The translations under genes and the position numbers were made by a program. From Ferruginibacter paludis (GTDB lineage: Bacteria; Bacteroidota; Bacteroidia; Chitinophagales; Chitinophagaceae): a stretch of 64,000 nt of DNA. How positions within the stretch are numbered: position 1 is the first letter of the stretch; each line of letters opens with the position of its first letter. The stretch lies in the NCBI RefSeq assembly GCF_030409685.1, contig NZ_JAUFQJ010000002.1, positions 62,001-126,000 on the forward strand. Reading direction: 5' to 3'. The notes below the pieces were generated by a model. That model saw only the letters and a list, made by a program, of their open reading frames with translations. It was not told where the DNA came from and did no database searches. This document shows, piece by piece, positions 27,233 to 36,547 of the stretch.

Positions 27233-27784
27233 TTAATCCTGCATATTTTTTTTCATCCAATCACCCTGCGAAGCAGCCGTTTGTTCAACCAATACTTTTG
27301 CCGCAATTTTATTTTGTCCTTTAATGATTGATTCTGTTACATAGGAATGTTCAATGGATTCGTTTTCTTTAAAACCCAGTAGCTTAATCAATGGAACCAT
27401 TTTATCGCTGCCGAAATGTTTAAACAACGGCTCATCCATAGCGCTGTAAACCGGGATGTTTGTCAGCTGCCAGTCTTTTACCAAATCCAATTCTTTTGCA
27501 TGTAACGGGTAATGCTCTACAAATACCGGCTGGTAATTTTGAAGCAGCGATTGATCCAGGTGGGCTGCAAGGATTAATCTTTTAACATCGATGTTATACT
27601 GGTTAAAAAACTTTTCAAAAGTCGCGGCAGTTTCTGCAAACCAGGCAATAAAAATACTATTATTATTGGTGGTAGCCAGTTGCAGGCAGGCTACTATTTT
27701 ACCGGTTGAGTTGAGAAAGACTTTGTCTTTAAATATGGCTTCGGATACGTTGCCTTCTTTTTTACCGAAAAGGTTTGATAGCAT
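27233..27784 (-). CDS. Conserved-looking protein of unknown function
   Basis: 183 residues from ATG 27784 (MLSNLFGKKEGNVSEAIF); an in-frame ATG seven codons earlier is less likely. It has no signal peptide or membrane span and a mixed alpha/beta pattern (KIVACLQLATTNNNSIFIAWF, RLILAAHLDQSLLQNYQPVFVEHYPL). Spaced His, Glu and Asp residues are present but no motif I can name. It lies tail to tail with recQ, with no base between the two stops, and divergent from uvrA (gap under 100 bp). Its function is not inferred. Confidence 0.7.
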   Translation of the reverse strand: MLSNLFGKKEGNVSEAIFKDKVFLNSTGKIVACLQLATTNNNSIFIAWFAETAATFEKFFNQYNIDVKRLILAAHLDQSLLQNYQPVFVEHYPLHAKELDLVKDWQLTNIPVYSAMDEPLFKHFGSDKMVPLIKLLGFKENESIEHSYVTESIIKGQNKIAAKVLVEQTAASQGDWMKKNMQD

Positions 27785-27854
27785 TGGCTGATTGTTATGC
27801 CGCAAATTAATAAAACAATAAGGGAGTCAACTAAGCCCTGCTCTTTTTGTTTTG

Positions 27855-27862
27855 TATCTTTG
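27855..27862 (+). promoter_or_regulatory. Promoter -7 box of uvrA
   Basis: TATCTTTG fits TAnnTTTG, 19 bp before the uvrA ATG at 27882. A -33 TTTG is not seen at the right distance. The leader would be about 13 bases. Confidence 0.6.
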
Positions 27863-27881
27863 CAACTCAGGAAAATATTAC

Positions 27882-30752
27882 ATGGCGAAAGTTAAAAAAG
27901 GGCTCTCAGAAGATATCATCCCCAACGAATTTATTGAAGTGTTTGGTGCCCGGGAGCACAACCTCAAGGACATCGATATAAAAATCCCTAAAAATCAATT
28001 GGTGGTGTTTACCGGCGTTAGTGGAAGTGGTAAGTCATCGCTTGCCTTTGATACCATTTACAATGAAGGTCAGCGCAGGTACATGGAAAGTTTCAGCGCT
28101 TATGCAAGGCAGTTTGTAGGCGATATGGAGCGTCCGGATGTGGATAAGATTACCGGACTGTCTCCAGTAATTTCAATTGAACAAAAAACCACCAATAAAA
28201 ATCCCAGGAGTACTGTAGGCACCATCACAGAGATCTATGATTTCCTGCGCTTGTTGTACGCAAGAGTGGGCGAAGCTTACAGTTACAACACTGGGAAAAA
28301 AATGGTGAAGTTTAGTGAAGAAGAAATCGTAAGTAACATCTTTGCAAAATTTAAAAATAAAAAGATCAGTCTGCTTGCGCCATTGGTGCGTGGACGCAAA
28401 GGCCATTACAGGGAGTTGTTTGAAGATATTCGCAAGAAGGGATATTTAAAGGTTCGCATAGATGGCGAAGTAAAAGACCTGGTGGCAAAAATGCAAATCG
28501 ACCGGTATAAAATTCACGACATAGAAGTGGTTGTTGACCGGCTGGCTGTAACGGATGACATGAAGGTAAGGCTGAGCCAGAGTGTGCAAAAGACTTTACA
28601 GGTTGGTAAAGACCTGATGTTTTTATTGATCAACGATGATAATAAAACGGTGCAGTACAGCAAGCAGTTAATGTGCGAAGAAACTGGTATCAGTTATGAA
28701 GAACCCAGCCCCAATGCCTTTTCTTTTAATAGCCCGTATGGTGCCTGCCCTACCTGTAAAGGCCTGGGGACGGTTTATACAATTGATATGGATGAAGTGC
28801 TTCCTGACAAAACAAAAAGTGTAAAAGATGGAGCCATCGTACCATTGGGTGAAGAGCGGGATGCCAGTGTGTTTCAGCAGGTGCTGATATTTGCCAGGAA
28901 ATATAAGATCAATTTAGATAAACCGCTGAAGGACCTTCCGCCGGAGCAATTAAATTTGCTGCTTTATGGCGACCAGCAAATCAATCCTGCGCTGGAGCTT
29001 GACCTGAGTGATGAAACTGTTCCTTTGGAATATACCGGCAGTTACGAAGGCATAATTCCGATGTTGAAAAGATGGTTTGCATCGCCTAATAGTGGAGAAG
29101 CGTTGCGGGATTGGGTGGAAAAATTTATGCAGCTGAAAGAATGCGGCACCTGTAATGGCAGCAGGCTAAGAAAAGAAAGTCTTTGGTTTAAAGTAGATGA
29201 AAAGAACATCGCCGAACTGAGCAATATGAATTTGGATAAGCTGGCTACCTGGTTCGCCAGCATTGAAAAAAGGCTGAGCAATAAACAAAATGCCATTGCC
29301 AAAGATGTGCTGAAAGAGATCAGGGAAAGATTGCAATTTTTACTGGACGTTGGATTAACCTACCTCACCTTGTACCGTCCTTCAAAAACACTGAGCGGGG
29401 GCGAAAGCCAGCGTATAAGACTGGCAACGCAGATTGGAAGCCAGTTGCAGGGCATTACCTATATTTTGGATGAACCGAGTATTGGTTTGCACCAGCGGGA
29501 TAATCAGCGGCTGATTTCAGCATTGCAGAACCTGCGTGATATTGGCAACAGTGTGCTGGTGGTAGAGCATGACAAGGACATTATGCTCGCAAGTGATTAC
29601 CTGGTGGATATTGGTCCCAAGGCGGGTACGCATGGCGGTGAAATTGTTGCCATGGGAACACCGGATGAAGTATTATTATCCAAATCAGAAACAGCCAAAT
29701 ATTTAAGCGGCGAAAAAAGTATTGAGATTCCAAAAGAAAGAAGAAAGGGCAACGGCAAGTTTATAGAATTGACAGGAGTAAAAGGAAATAATTTAAAAAA
29801 TGTTTCGGTAACGTTTCCGCTGGGAAAACTGATTGTGGTTACTGGTGTAAGTGGCAGTGGCAAGTCGACCCTGATCAACGAAACCTTGTATCCTTTGCTG
29901 AACAAATATTGCTATAATTCCAAGGCCAATCCGCTTGAATACAAATCCATTCGAGGGCTGGAGCAAATTGATAAGGTAATTGAAATTGATCAAAGTCCGA
30001 TAGGCCGTACACCAAGAAGTAATCCTGCTACCTATTGCGGATTTTTTACTGATATAAGGACCCTGTTTGCGACAGTGCCGGAAGCTAAAATCCGTGGCTA
30101 TACAGCGGGGCGTTTTTCATTTAACGTCAAGAGCGGACGTTGTGAAGTGTGTGAAGGCGGTGGTATGCGGGTGATAGAAATGAACTTTTTACCGGATGTA
30201 TATGTGCATTGCGAAAAATGCAATGGCAAGCGGTACAACAGGGAAACACTGGAAATAAGATACAAGGGAAAATCAATTAGTGATGTGCTGGATATGACGG
30301 TGGATGAAGCAGTAGAATTTTTCCAGGCGGTGCCTTTTATCTACCGAAAAATAAAAGTGCTTAAGGAAGTTGGATTGGGCTATATAACGCTTGGCCAGAG
30401 CGCTGTAACCCTTAGTGGTGGCGAAGCACAGCGGGTGAAGTTATCAACCGAACTGGGTAAAAAAGATACCGGAAAAACATTCTATATATTAGATGAACCA
30501 ACAACTGGATTACATTTTCAGGACATACAGCATTTGCTGGAAGTGATAAATAAACTGGTTGACAGAGGTAATAGTGTGTTGGTAATTGAGCATAATATGG
30601 ATGTGATAAAAGTGGCCGATCACATCATTGATATTGGCCCTGAAGGTGGCGATGGTGGCGGACTGGTGTTATTTGAAGGTGTTCCGGAAGACCTGGTAAA
30701 AGTAAAAGAAAGTTTTACCGGAAAGTTTCTAAAAGCAGAATTGAAAAAATGA
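27882..30752 (+). CDS. uvrA: Excinuclease ABC subunit A
   Basis: 956 residues from ATG 27882 (MAKVKKGLSED); the upstream in-frame ATG at 27852 overlaps the promoter box and is unlikely. Both ABC ATPase halves are complete: Walker A GVSGSGKSSLAF and GVSGSGKSTLI, signatures TLSGGESQRI and TLSGGEAQRV, and Walker B ILDEPSIGLH and ILDEPTTGLH. Zinc modules include CPTCKGLG, CGTCNGSR and CEVCEGGGMRV with CEKCNGKRYN. UvrA finds DNA lesions and loads UvrB in nucleotide excision repair. Single gene. Confidence 0.98.
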   Translation: MAKVKKGLSEDIIPNEFIEVFGAREHNLKDIDIKIPKNQLVVFTGVSGSGKSSLAFDTIYNEGQRRYMESFSAYARQFVGDMERPDVDKITGLSPVISIEQKTTNKNPRSTVGTITEIYDFLRLLYARVGEAYSYNTGKKMVKFSEEEIVSNIFAKFKNKKISLLAPLVRGRKGHYRELFEDIRKKGYLKVRIDGEVKDLVAKMQIDRYKIHDIEVVVDRLAVTDDMKVRLSQSVQKTLQVGKDLMFLLINDDNKTVQYSKQLMCEETGISYEEPSPNAFSFNSPYGACPTCKGLGTVYTIDMDEVLPDKTKSVKDGAIVPLGEERDASVFQQVLIFARKYKINLDKPLKDLPPEQLNLLLYGDQQINPALELDLSDETVPLEYTGSYEGIIPMLKRWFASPNSGEALRDWVEKFMQLKECGTCNGSRLRKESLWFKVDEKNIAELSNMNLDKLATWFASIEKRLSNKQNAIAKDVLKEIRERLQFLLDVGLTYLTLYRPSKTLSGGESQRIRLATQIGSQLQGITYILDEPSIGLHQRDNQRLISALQNLRDIGNSVLVVEHDKDIMLASDYLVDIGPKAGTHGGEIVAMGTPDEVLLSKSETAKYLSGEKSIEIPKERRKGNGKFIELTGVKGNNLKNVSVTFPLGKLIVVTGVSGSGKSTLINETLYPLLNKYCYNSKANPLEYKSIRGLEQIDKVIEIDQSPIGRTPRSNPATYCGFFTDIRTLFATVPEAKIRGYTAGRFSFNVKSGRCEVCEGGGMRVIEMNFLPDVYVHCEKCNGKRYNRETLEIRYKGKSISDVLDMTVDEAVEFFQAVPFIYRKIKVLKEVGLGYITLGQSAVTLSGGEAQRVKLSTELGKKDTGKTFYILDEPTTGLHFQDIQHLLEVINKLVDRGNSVLVIEHNMDVIKVADHIIDIGPEGGDGGGLVLFEGVPEDLVKVKESFTGKFLKAELKK

Positions 30753-30954
30753 CAAAGGATAGTAAGGAAATTAGAATTGTGGTTTCAGGGGTAAGCATTT
30801 GCACGCATATGCAGAAGCTACTGTTATCTCCGTTCTATCGCTTTGCCATTTAATTCATTTTGATCATTAGAGGGTAAACAAAATTTTATTGGTCACGTAC
30901 CAGGCAAACCGGCCAGTATGCGTTATTTTTTTTGACAATAAATAAAATTGGTGA

Positions 30955-31056
30955 TTAACCTCCCTTCGATTTGTTGTAAAGCATCACCAGCATAAAACAG
31001 GTCACCAAAACAATCATCTTAAAAATAAGGGGATTGGAGTGTAAATTGTTTTTCAT
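30955..31056 (-). CDS. 33-residue single-span membrane peptide
   Basis: ATG at 31056 to TAA at 30955. The product starts MKNNLHSNPLIFK, has one hydrophobic span MIVLVTCFMLVMLY, and ends NKSKGG. The frame is short but has the full make-up of a small inner-membrane protein (polar head, one helix, basic tail), and it follows the beta-barrel gene on the same strand by 30 bp with no terminator between them. It may be co-expressed. The rest of the gap 30753-30954 shows nothing I can name. Confidence 0.5.
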   Translation of the reverse strand: MKNNLHSNPLIFKMIVLVTCFMLVMLYNKSKGG

Positions 31057-31086
31057 ATTTAATTGGTCTGATTTTTTAATTTTATT

Positions 31087-32061
31087 TTAAAATCTTGCCG
31101 GGCACCTTGTGTGCGCCACCGCATTTGCATCGTCGCCATTTCCGCCACCAATTCTTATCCCCACTTTTAGTAAGAATGAAAAATAGGCATCATAATTTTT
31201 TGGATTACCCCGCTGAAAACCAGGGTCTGTCCTCGTTAAAACACCGGTTGATTTATCTGAAATTGCGGTAGCAATATTGGCATCCGCAGCCGATAAATAT
31301 TTATTAAATAAGTGGTAGTCAATATAAGTTGTACTTACGTCATCGATATAGTCTGTAAAGGTTTTTCTGTATAATAACTCCCCACTTAAATTGATATTGT
31401 CTGTCAGCAAATATTTCAAGCCTCCACCTACCGGTATGTTCACCTGGGTAAGTTTATAATTTTTCCTTTCAGGGTATTCGGCAAAGCCTTCTCCTTCGGT
31501 ATGCAGTGGTTGTAAATAATGCCATGTTTTGTTGCCGTTTTGATCCGTGAGTGATCCCTGGGGATTAAAATGAAAAAGACCCGCCCCGCCAAAAATATAG
31601 GGCCTTATTTTGGGTTCATAATCTTCTTCACCCCGGTGTAAATACATTAGTGGAAAAAATTCGATCGCGCCATATGCTTCCCATACATCACTTCTGAAAT
31701 CAAGATTGCGGCCTTTTCGGAATGATTCAGGTCTTCCATTGGTAGCAATGATCTTATCTTCTCCCGCAAGGTAGGTGTATTGAGCAGCCAACCTAAAACC
31801 AAGCCATTCGTTTGGAGAAACACTTATAAAGGCGCCCTTCATCAATTTTGTCAGCGGAATATTTAAATCTTTCACGAAAGTAGTTCCATAGCCACGATGG
31901 CCTCCCAGATCGCCAAGGAAAAATGTGGGGCCAAAGTTTAAGCCAATTTCTACGCGGTTACCCAGCAGTAATGATTGAGCGTAGGTTGGCCTTGTGAATA
32001 TTGCAGTAAGACAAATCGTTATAAAAAACCTGTAAATAAAATAGTGTAGACGATTTTTCAT
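31087..32061 (-). CDS. Outer-membrane beta-barrel protein (DUF6089-like)
   Basis: 324 residues with signal peptide ending TRPTYAQS. The mature protein starts VEIGLNFGPTFFLGDLGGHRG, as in the DUF6089-like barrels of Bacteroidota, and shows alternating strands through GGAGLFHFNP, VNIPVGGGLKYLL and YFSFLLKVGIRIGGG. No partner enzyme is nearby. A role in the outer membrane is inferred; ligand unknown. A 33-residue membrane peptide follows. Confidence 0.82.
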   Translation of the reverse strand: MKNRLHYFIYRFFITICLTAIFTRPTYAQSLLLGNRVEIGLNFGPTFFLGDLGGHRGYGTTFVKDLNIPLTKLMKGAFISVSPNEWLGFRLAAQYTYLAGEDKIIATNGRPESFRKGRNLDFRSDVWEAYGAIEFFPLMYLHRGEEDYEPKIRPYIFGGAGLFHFNPQGSLTDQNGNKTWHYLQPLHTEGEGFAEYPERKNYKLTQVNIPVGGGLKYLLTDNINLSGELLYRKTFTDYIDDVSTTYIDYHLFNKYLSAADANIATAISDKSTGVLTRTDPGFQRGNPKNYDAYFSFLLKVGIRIGGGNGDDANAVAHTRCPARF

Positions 32062-32342
32062 GCCTTGCCGGATTTTTGGATATTGGTGTTGGATACGCGT
32101 TTAAATAGTTACATAAACTATAAAAAAATGCATCTGATGAATAAAACGCCAGCCTGCTTTAATTATTGTACCCGTGCACTTGTAAGAAAAGTTATTGTGG
32201 AAAACTCAGCAAGTGCTCCTATTTAGCCCGGGAAGTGGTATAAACAATCAGTTTATGTAAACGAAAAGTGACAATGCAGGTGGGAAGGTTAATGTTAAAT
32301 GCGTCCCTTCATGATCTGGCAAGAAAACGCTGCGAGCTTGAA

Positions 32343-32729
32343 TTACTTATTTGCATCAGCCATTTTAAACTGCATTAATGCAGCGATAGATTTGGCGCGT
32401 GTTTTAGCAAGGGCTGCTATTTTGCCCTCGAACAAATCATCAACAGCAGTACAAAACAACAATACCCATTTAGCAAAATGGGCCTTTTGCAACGGCATTT
32501 TTTTGTTCAGTACATAATGCACTTCCATTGCGTTTTTTGTATACACGGGATTATCCAATAAGATGGATTCCCAAAAATTCACTATCAATGGTATATGATG
32601 ATCCCAGTTAATTTTTGCAACATCAGTAAAAATAAAGCCGATGGTATCATCTTTTTTTACCTGCTCATAAAATGCTGCTACCAGTTGTTCAATGTCTCCC
32701 CGTGAGGTGATATCTTTTTTAGTACCCAT
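32343..32729 (-). CDS. Group III truncated haemoglobin
   Basis: 128 residues. The 2-on-2 globin pattern of group III is clear: IEQLVAAFYEQVKKDD, HHIPLIVNFWESILL, proximal His84 in PLQKAHFAKWVLLF, and FEGKIAALAKTRAKSIAALM. These small haem proteins bind O2 or NO; their physiological role is mostly unknown. The start overlaps the end of rarA by 11 bp, so the two are translated from one mRNA. Confidence 0.92.
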   Translation of the reverse strand: MGTKKDITSRGDIEQLVAAFYEQVKKDDTIGFIFTDVAKINWDHHIPLIVNFWESILLDNPVYTKNAMEVHYVLNKKMPLQKAHFAKWVLLFCTAVDDLFEGKIAALAKTRAKSIAALMQFKMADANK

Positions 32730-33978
32730 ATTTTGTTTTCCATCTTTCTTTTAAAAACTTTCTTATTTCTTCTTCACGGGGATTTTTTTGCGGAACATAA
32801 AACGGTGTGCCTTTTAGTTTATCGGGTAAGTATTCCTGCAAGATAAAATTATCCTGGTATTGATGAGCATATTGATATTCTTTTCCATAATTCATTTCCT
32901 TCATTAATTTGGTAGGTGCATTGCGCAAATGAAGTGGTACCGGCAGGTCGCCCGTTTGTGCAACTGCCGCCAAGGCCCCGCCGATAGCCGCATATGCAGC
33001 ATTGCTTTTGGTACTGCCTGCTAAATAAGTGGCACACTGCGACAGGATAATCCGGCTTTCAGGATAACCAATCATACTCACTGCCTGGAAAGTACTTGTT
33101 GCCAGCAACAAGGCATTTGGATTGGCATTGCCAATATCTTCACTCGCAAATATCACCATGCGGCGTGCAATAAATTTTACATCTTCACCGCCTTCAATCA
33201 TTCTTGCCAGCCAATAAACTGCGCCATTGGGATCGCTGCCCCGCATACTTTTTATAAAGGCAGAAATAATGTCGTAGTGCTGTTCGCCCTTTTTATCATA
33301 CAGCGCAATTCGTTGCTGGGCAATTTCCATTACGGCCTCATCCGTAATTACAGCATTATTATCCAGCACGTCAGTTATCAGTTCCAGCAGGTTTAGCAGT
33401 TTGCGTGCATCACCGCCGCTGATGGTTAGCAACGCCTCTGTTTCTTTTAGGTTAATATTTTTTTTGCTTAAGACTTCATCTTTTTTCAGCACATCTTTCA
33501 AAAGGCCAACAAGCTCATTTTTATCAAGCGCTTTTAAAACATACACCTGGCAGCGGCTAAGCAAAGCGCTGTTTACCTCAAAAGAAGGATTTTCTGTTGT
33601 GGCGCCAATCAGCCTGATAATCCCTTTTTCAACGGCGCCCAGCAACGCATCCTGCTGACCTTTATTAAAGCGGTGAATTTCATCAATAAAAAGAATGGCA
33701 CCGGGTTTTGTTTTAGCGTCTTCAATTACTTCCCGTACTTCTTTAACACCGGAGGAGATAGCACTGAGCGTATAAAAGGGAACTTTCAACGTGTGAGCGA
33801 TGATGTTGGCAATGGTAGTTTTACCAACGCCGGGCGGACCCCATAAAATCATAGAAGGAAGCTTGCCCTGCTCGATGGCCGTACGTAAAATACTTCCTTT
33901 GCCAGTAAGGTGTTGCTGACCTGCCAGTTCATCCAAATTTTGCGGCCGCATTCTTTCTGCTAACGGAGCTACACTCAT
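32719..33978 (-). CDS. rarA: Replication-associated recombination protein A (RarA/MgsA AAA+ ATPase)
   Basis: 419 residues. It has PLAERMRPQNLDELAGQQHLT at the start, Walker A GPPGVGKTT, Walker B FIDEIHRFNKGQQDALL, sensor 1 IGATTENPSFEV, sensor 2 GDARKLLNLLEL, and the RarA C-terminal part IKSMRGSDPNGAVYWLARMIEGGEDVKF. RarA (WRNIP1 family) acts at stalled forks. Its stop overlaps the globin start by 11 bp. Confidence 0.97.
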   Translation of the reverse strand: MSVAPLAERMRPQNLDELAGQQHLTGKGSILRTAIEQGKLPSMILWGPPGVGKTTIANIIAHTLKVPFYTLSAISSGVKEVREVIEDAKTKPGAILFIDEIHRFNKGQQDALLGAVEKGIIRLIGATTENPSFEVNSALLSRCQVYVLKALDKNELVGLLKDVLKKDEVLSKKNINLKETEALLTISGGDARKLLNLLELITDVLDNNAVITDEAVMEIAQQRIALYDKKGEQHYDIISAFIKSMRGSDPNGAVYWLARMIEGGEDVKFIARRMVIFASEDIGNANPNALLLATSTFQAVSMIGYPESRIILSQCATYLAGSTKSNAAYAAIGGALAAVAQTGDLPVPLHLRNAPTKLMKEMNYGKEYQYAHQYQDNFILQEYLPDKLKGTPFYVPQKNPREEEIRKFLKERWKTKYGY

Positions 33979-34230
33979 ACCCTAAAGGTAAATTGTTTTT
34001 TCAGCCTTCCTTCTTAATAAAGTTTGAAAATTTATTTTACTGCTGACAGGGAAGATTTTTAGACGCTTCAGTAGTTCACTATTGAAGTACACGTTTTAAT
34101 CAATGCGATCATAATAATGATTGCCGGCAAGTGAAGATTGTTCAAGAAAAATAAAAAGTACAAGTGTGCGACGCCAATGAAGCTTGATAGCAGTACAAAA
34201 GTCAGTACAAAAAAATTACTAAACGATTTC

Positions 34231-35505
34231 TTATTGCAATAATGGCAAAATATCTGCTGCGCTAACGGGCTTTTGTACATCGTTCAATTCTATCACAACC
34301 AGGTAACCATCTGCGCCACCTGCTGCTTTTACTGCATCGGCTAATTTTTGCTGATCGCTTACAATGCGTTTTCCGTCTACATTCCAGCGTTCTTTTGTGC
34401 ACAGGCAACCAGCCGTGGGTGTATATGGATAATATTTTTGCCCTTTGTAAAATTCAGTATCAACAGCGGTTCCATGTGCAATAATTTCAGTCCGGCCAGC
34501 AGTACCGGCAAAATAACTTTCGTATAAAGGGCTATAGTTAACCAATGCCGGTGGCAGCAGTTTTTGATACCAGGCGGGTTTCCAGGCCGTATCAGTAATG
34601 CTGCTGTCTTTTAAAAAATGGCGGATAGAAGTTTCGCCGGGCATAGTGAGTTGAAGGTTTTCAGTGGGGCCAATAAAGTTGCTGCGGCTCTTGTCAAAGC
34701 CATGCATCCGGTAAATGCCTTGTGGCGTATTACCATTGGTTAAATAGTACGGCATGTTACTAAGGCTTCTTGCCAGTTGTGGCAGCGTGAGAATTTGTCC
34801 GCTGGAATCAGTTACAAAATTGCCGGCCGTGTCTTTAATAACCAGCATGCCGGTGTAATCCCGGTTTTTTCTTTGAATGCTATACACAACTGTATTGCCT
34901 TTTAAATACCCTTGTTTAAACAACGGCTTAAAAGATGAAGCAACTATTTTTTTTGTTTGATAAGTATCTTCCAGCCGTTTATGCAAATGCATCGCCACCA
35001 TAAAATTGTCATCCTGGCTTAGCTGGTTCATTCTTTGGGCTACCATTTTGGTAACATAATTTTTGTTGGTTGCAGATGTATCGGCAATCAATAAATACTC
35101 AGCGCACATGGCGATTATTTTGCCGTTGGCAGTGGTTCTGAATAATTCATTTACCTGTTTGCCATAGGTTGTTTGACCGGTTGCATACAGTAGTTCAATA
35201 TAGCTTCTTTGAAATTCCGGACTTCGTTTCAGAAGACTGTCGGCGGCTGTTTTCAATTTAAAATTGGTCCAGGGTTGCTGATAATAAATCAATTCCATGG
35301 CACTAAAGGCGTCTTCCCAATTTTCTTCCGTACTGTCATTTAGCGGGAGCGATAAATTTTTACTGATGGAGTTTTTTATAAGGTTGGTATAAAATTTTGT
35401 CCGGTTTTGCTCCGTGGTAAATTTTGAATAGACGGCGGAATCTGTTTGTGCAAACCCACTACAAAACAACAATAGAAGTATTACAGACCAATAAATTTTT
35501 TTCAT
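34231..35505 (-). CDS. Secreted protein with L,D-transpeptidase (YkuD)-like catalytic region
   Basis: 424 residues from ATG 35505, which starts the signal peptide MKKIYWSVILLLLFCSGFAQ; the earlier ATG at 35547 is less likely. After a long helical region comes a beta domain with GMLVIKDTAGNFVTD, GIYRMHGFDKS, IIAHGTAVDTEF and PTAGCLCTKERW. His of HGT and a Cys in AGCLC, about 25 residues apart, match the His...Cys pair of YkuD L,D-transpeptidases, though the usual S-x-G-C-R/I-R motif is changed to TAGCLCTKE. It would be periplasmic and act on peptidoglycan if active. Confidence 0.6.
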   Translation of the reverse strand: MKKIYWSVILLLLFCSGFAQTDSAVYSKFTTEQNRTKFYTNLIKNSISKNLSLPLNDSTEENWEDAFSAMELIYYQQPWTNFKLKTAADSLLKRSPEFQRSYIELLYATGQTTYGKQVNELFRTTANGKIIAMCAEYLLIADTSATNKNYVTKMVAQRMNQLSQDDNFMVAMHLHKRLEDTYQTKKIVASSFKPLFKQGYLKGNTVVYSIQRKNRDYTGMLVIKDTAGNFVTDSSGQILTLPQLARSLSNMPYYLTNGNTPQGIYRMHGFDKSRSNFIGPTENLQLTMPGETSIRHFLKDSSITDTAWKPAWYQKLLPPALVNYSPLYESYFAGTAGRTEIIAHGTAVDTEFYKGQKYYPYTPTAGCLCTKERWNVDGKRIVSDQQKLADAVKAAGGADGYLVVIELNDVQKPVSAADILPLLQ

Positions 35506-35561
35506 GAGATAAAGTGAATGAAGATGTGACGCCACGATCTGCAGCAAAATTAAATGCTTTG

Positions 35562-36428
35562 TTACAAAACATTTGTTTCAATAAATGCCTGTAATTTATT
35601 GAAGGCATCAAACATGGTAGCGTTATCCCAAAAGCCAATATGGGCCGTACCTGGGTAAAAAACATATTGATTGGTTACGCCTGCATTTACCAGTTTTGTT
35701 TGTACTTCTATTGCCTGCGTTGTACTTACCAGCGGATCAATACCACCCTGGAAAAGGATGGTTGGTGGCGATGAACTGGTAATAAAATTAACCGGGCTGG
35801 AAGTCGCATATAATAAAGAATCCTGTGTGGGCGTATTGCCGACTGCCTGCGCCAAGGCCAGGGAAATAATTGAATTTCCGCCAGCAGGATGATTGTACAT
35901 TTCAATTAAGTCAGCCGGTCCGGAAAATGAAGCAACCACTTTGGGCTTTACCGGGGAAGTATATTTAAAGCCCTGCAACATAGCCAAATGAGCACCGGCG
36001 CTAACACCTACCAATGCGTATTTATCAGAAATTAAATATTCAGCCGATTTACTGTAAATAAAATCCAGCGCCGCTTTTACGTCATTTTCCTGCGCAGGAA
36101 AAATATTGTTTGGATAGGCTGACAAACGATAATTGATATTGAAAATAGCATATGCCGGCAATCTTCTTTTCAACGAATCTACGTAACCGGTCAGATCTTT
36201 TTTGTCGCCACTTGTCCAGGAGCCGCCATGTATGGTTACTATTACTTTGGTGGTTGCGGCAGTTCTGTCAGCCGGCAGAAATATATCCATTTTTTGCAAC
36301 GGATCAGTACCATAAGCAATATTGGTTTGATTGACTGCTGCAATGGTGTTTGCCGTAGATGCATCTTTTTTACAGGAAGCCAGGACAATGAAAAAAAGTA
36401 TTAACGGAGCGTATTTGAAAAACTTCAT
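35562..36428 (-). CDS. Alpha/beta-hydrolase (esterase/lipase family), lipoprotein
   Basis: 288 residues with lipoprotein signal MKFFKYAPLILFFIVLASC. The hydrolase shows HGGSW (oxyanion hole), nucleophile Ser in GVSAGAHLAM, Asp in QGGIDPLVS and His in GTAHIGFW. This is the BD-FAE/hormone-sensitive-lipase-like arrangement. Substrate unknown, probably an acyl or carbohydrate ester outside the inner membrane. It lies downstream of aspS on the same strand but behind a terminator. Confidence 0.9.
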   Translation of the reverse strand: MKFFKYAPLILFFIVLASCKKDASTANTIAAVNQTNIAYGTDPLQKMDIFLPADRTAATTKVIVTIHGGSWTSGDKKDLTGYVDSLKRRLPAYAIFNINYRLSAYPNNIFPAQENDVKAALDFIYSKSAEYLISDKYALVGVSAGAHLAMLQGFKYTSPVKPKVVASFSGPADLIEMYNHPAGGNSIISLALAQAVGNTPTQDSLLYATSSPVNFITSSSPPTILFQGGIDPLVSTTQAIEVQTKLVNAGVTNQYVFYPGTAHIGFWDNATMFDAFNKLQAFIETNVL

Positions 36429-36505
36429 GCAGGTAAATATTAACCAGAAAGTTAGCTACAAAATTGTTAAGGAAAAATTATACCGAAACGTATGGGCATA
36501 AAAAA

Positions 36506-36527
36506 AGCTGTCAGCAGGTTGACAGCT
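36506..36527 (-). terminator. Terminator of aspS
   Basis: AGCTGTCA pairs with TGACAGCT around GCAGGT and is flanked by A-rich and T-rich runs on both strands. It lies 20 bp past the aspS stop. Confidence 0.88.
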
Positions 36528-36547
36528 TTTTAGTTCTTTATCAGTTT

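Noticed and set aside
34068..34280. 70-codon hydrophobic frame on minus
   Set aside because: Its only start lies inside the preceding gene, it has no family match, and the hydrophobic look comes from A/T-rich DNA.
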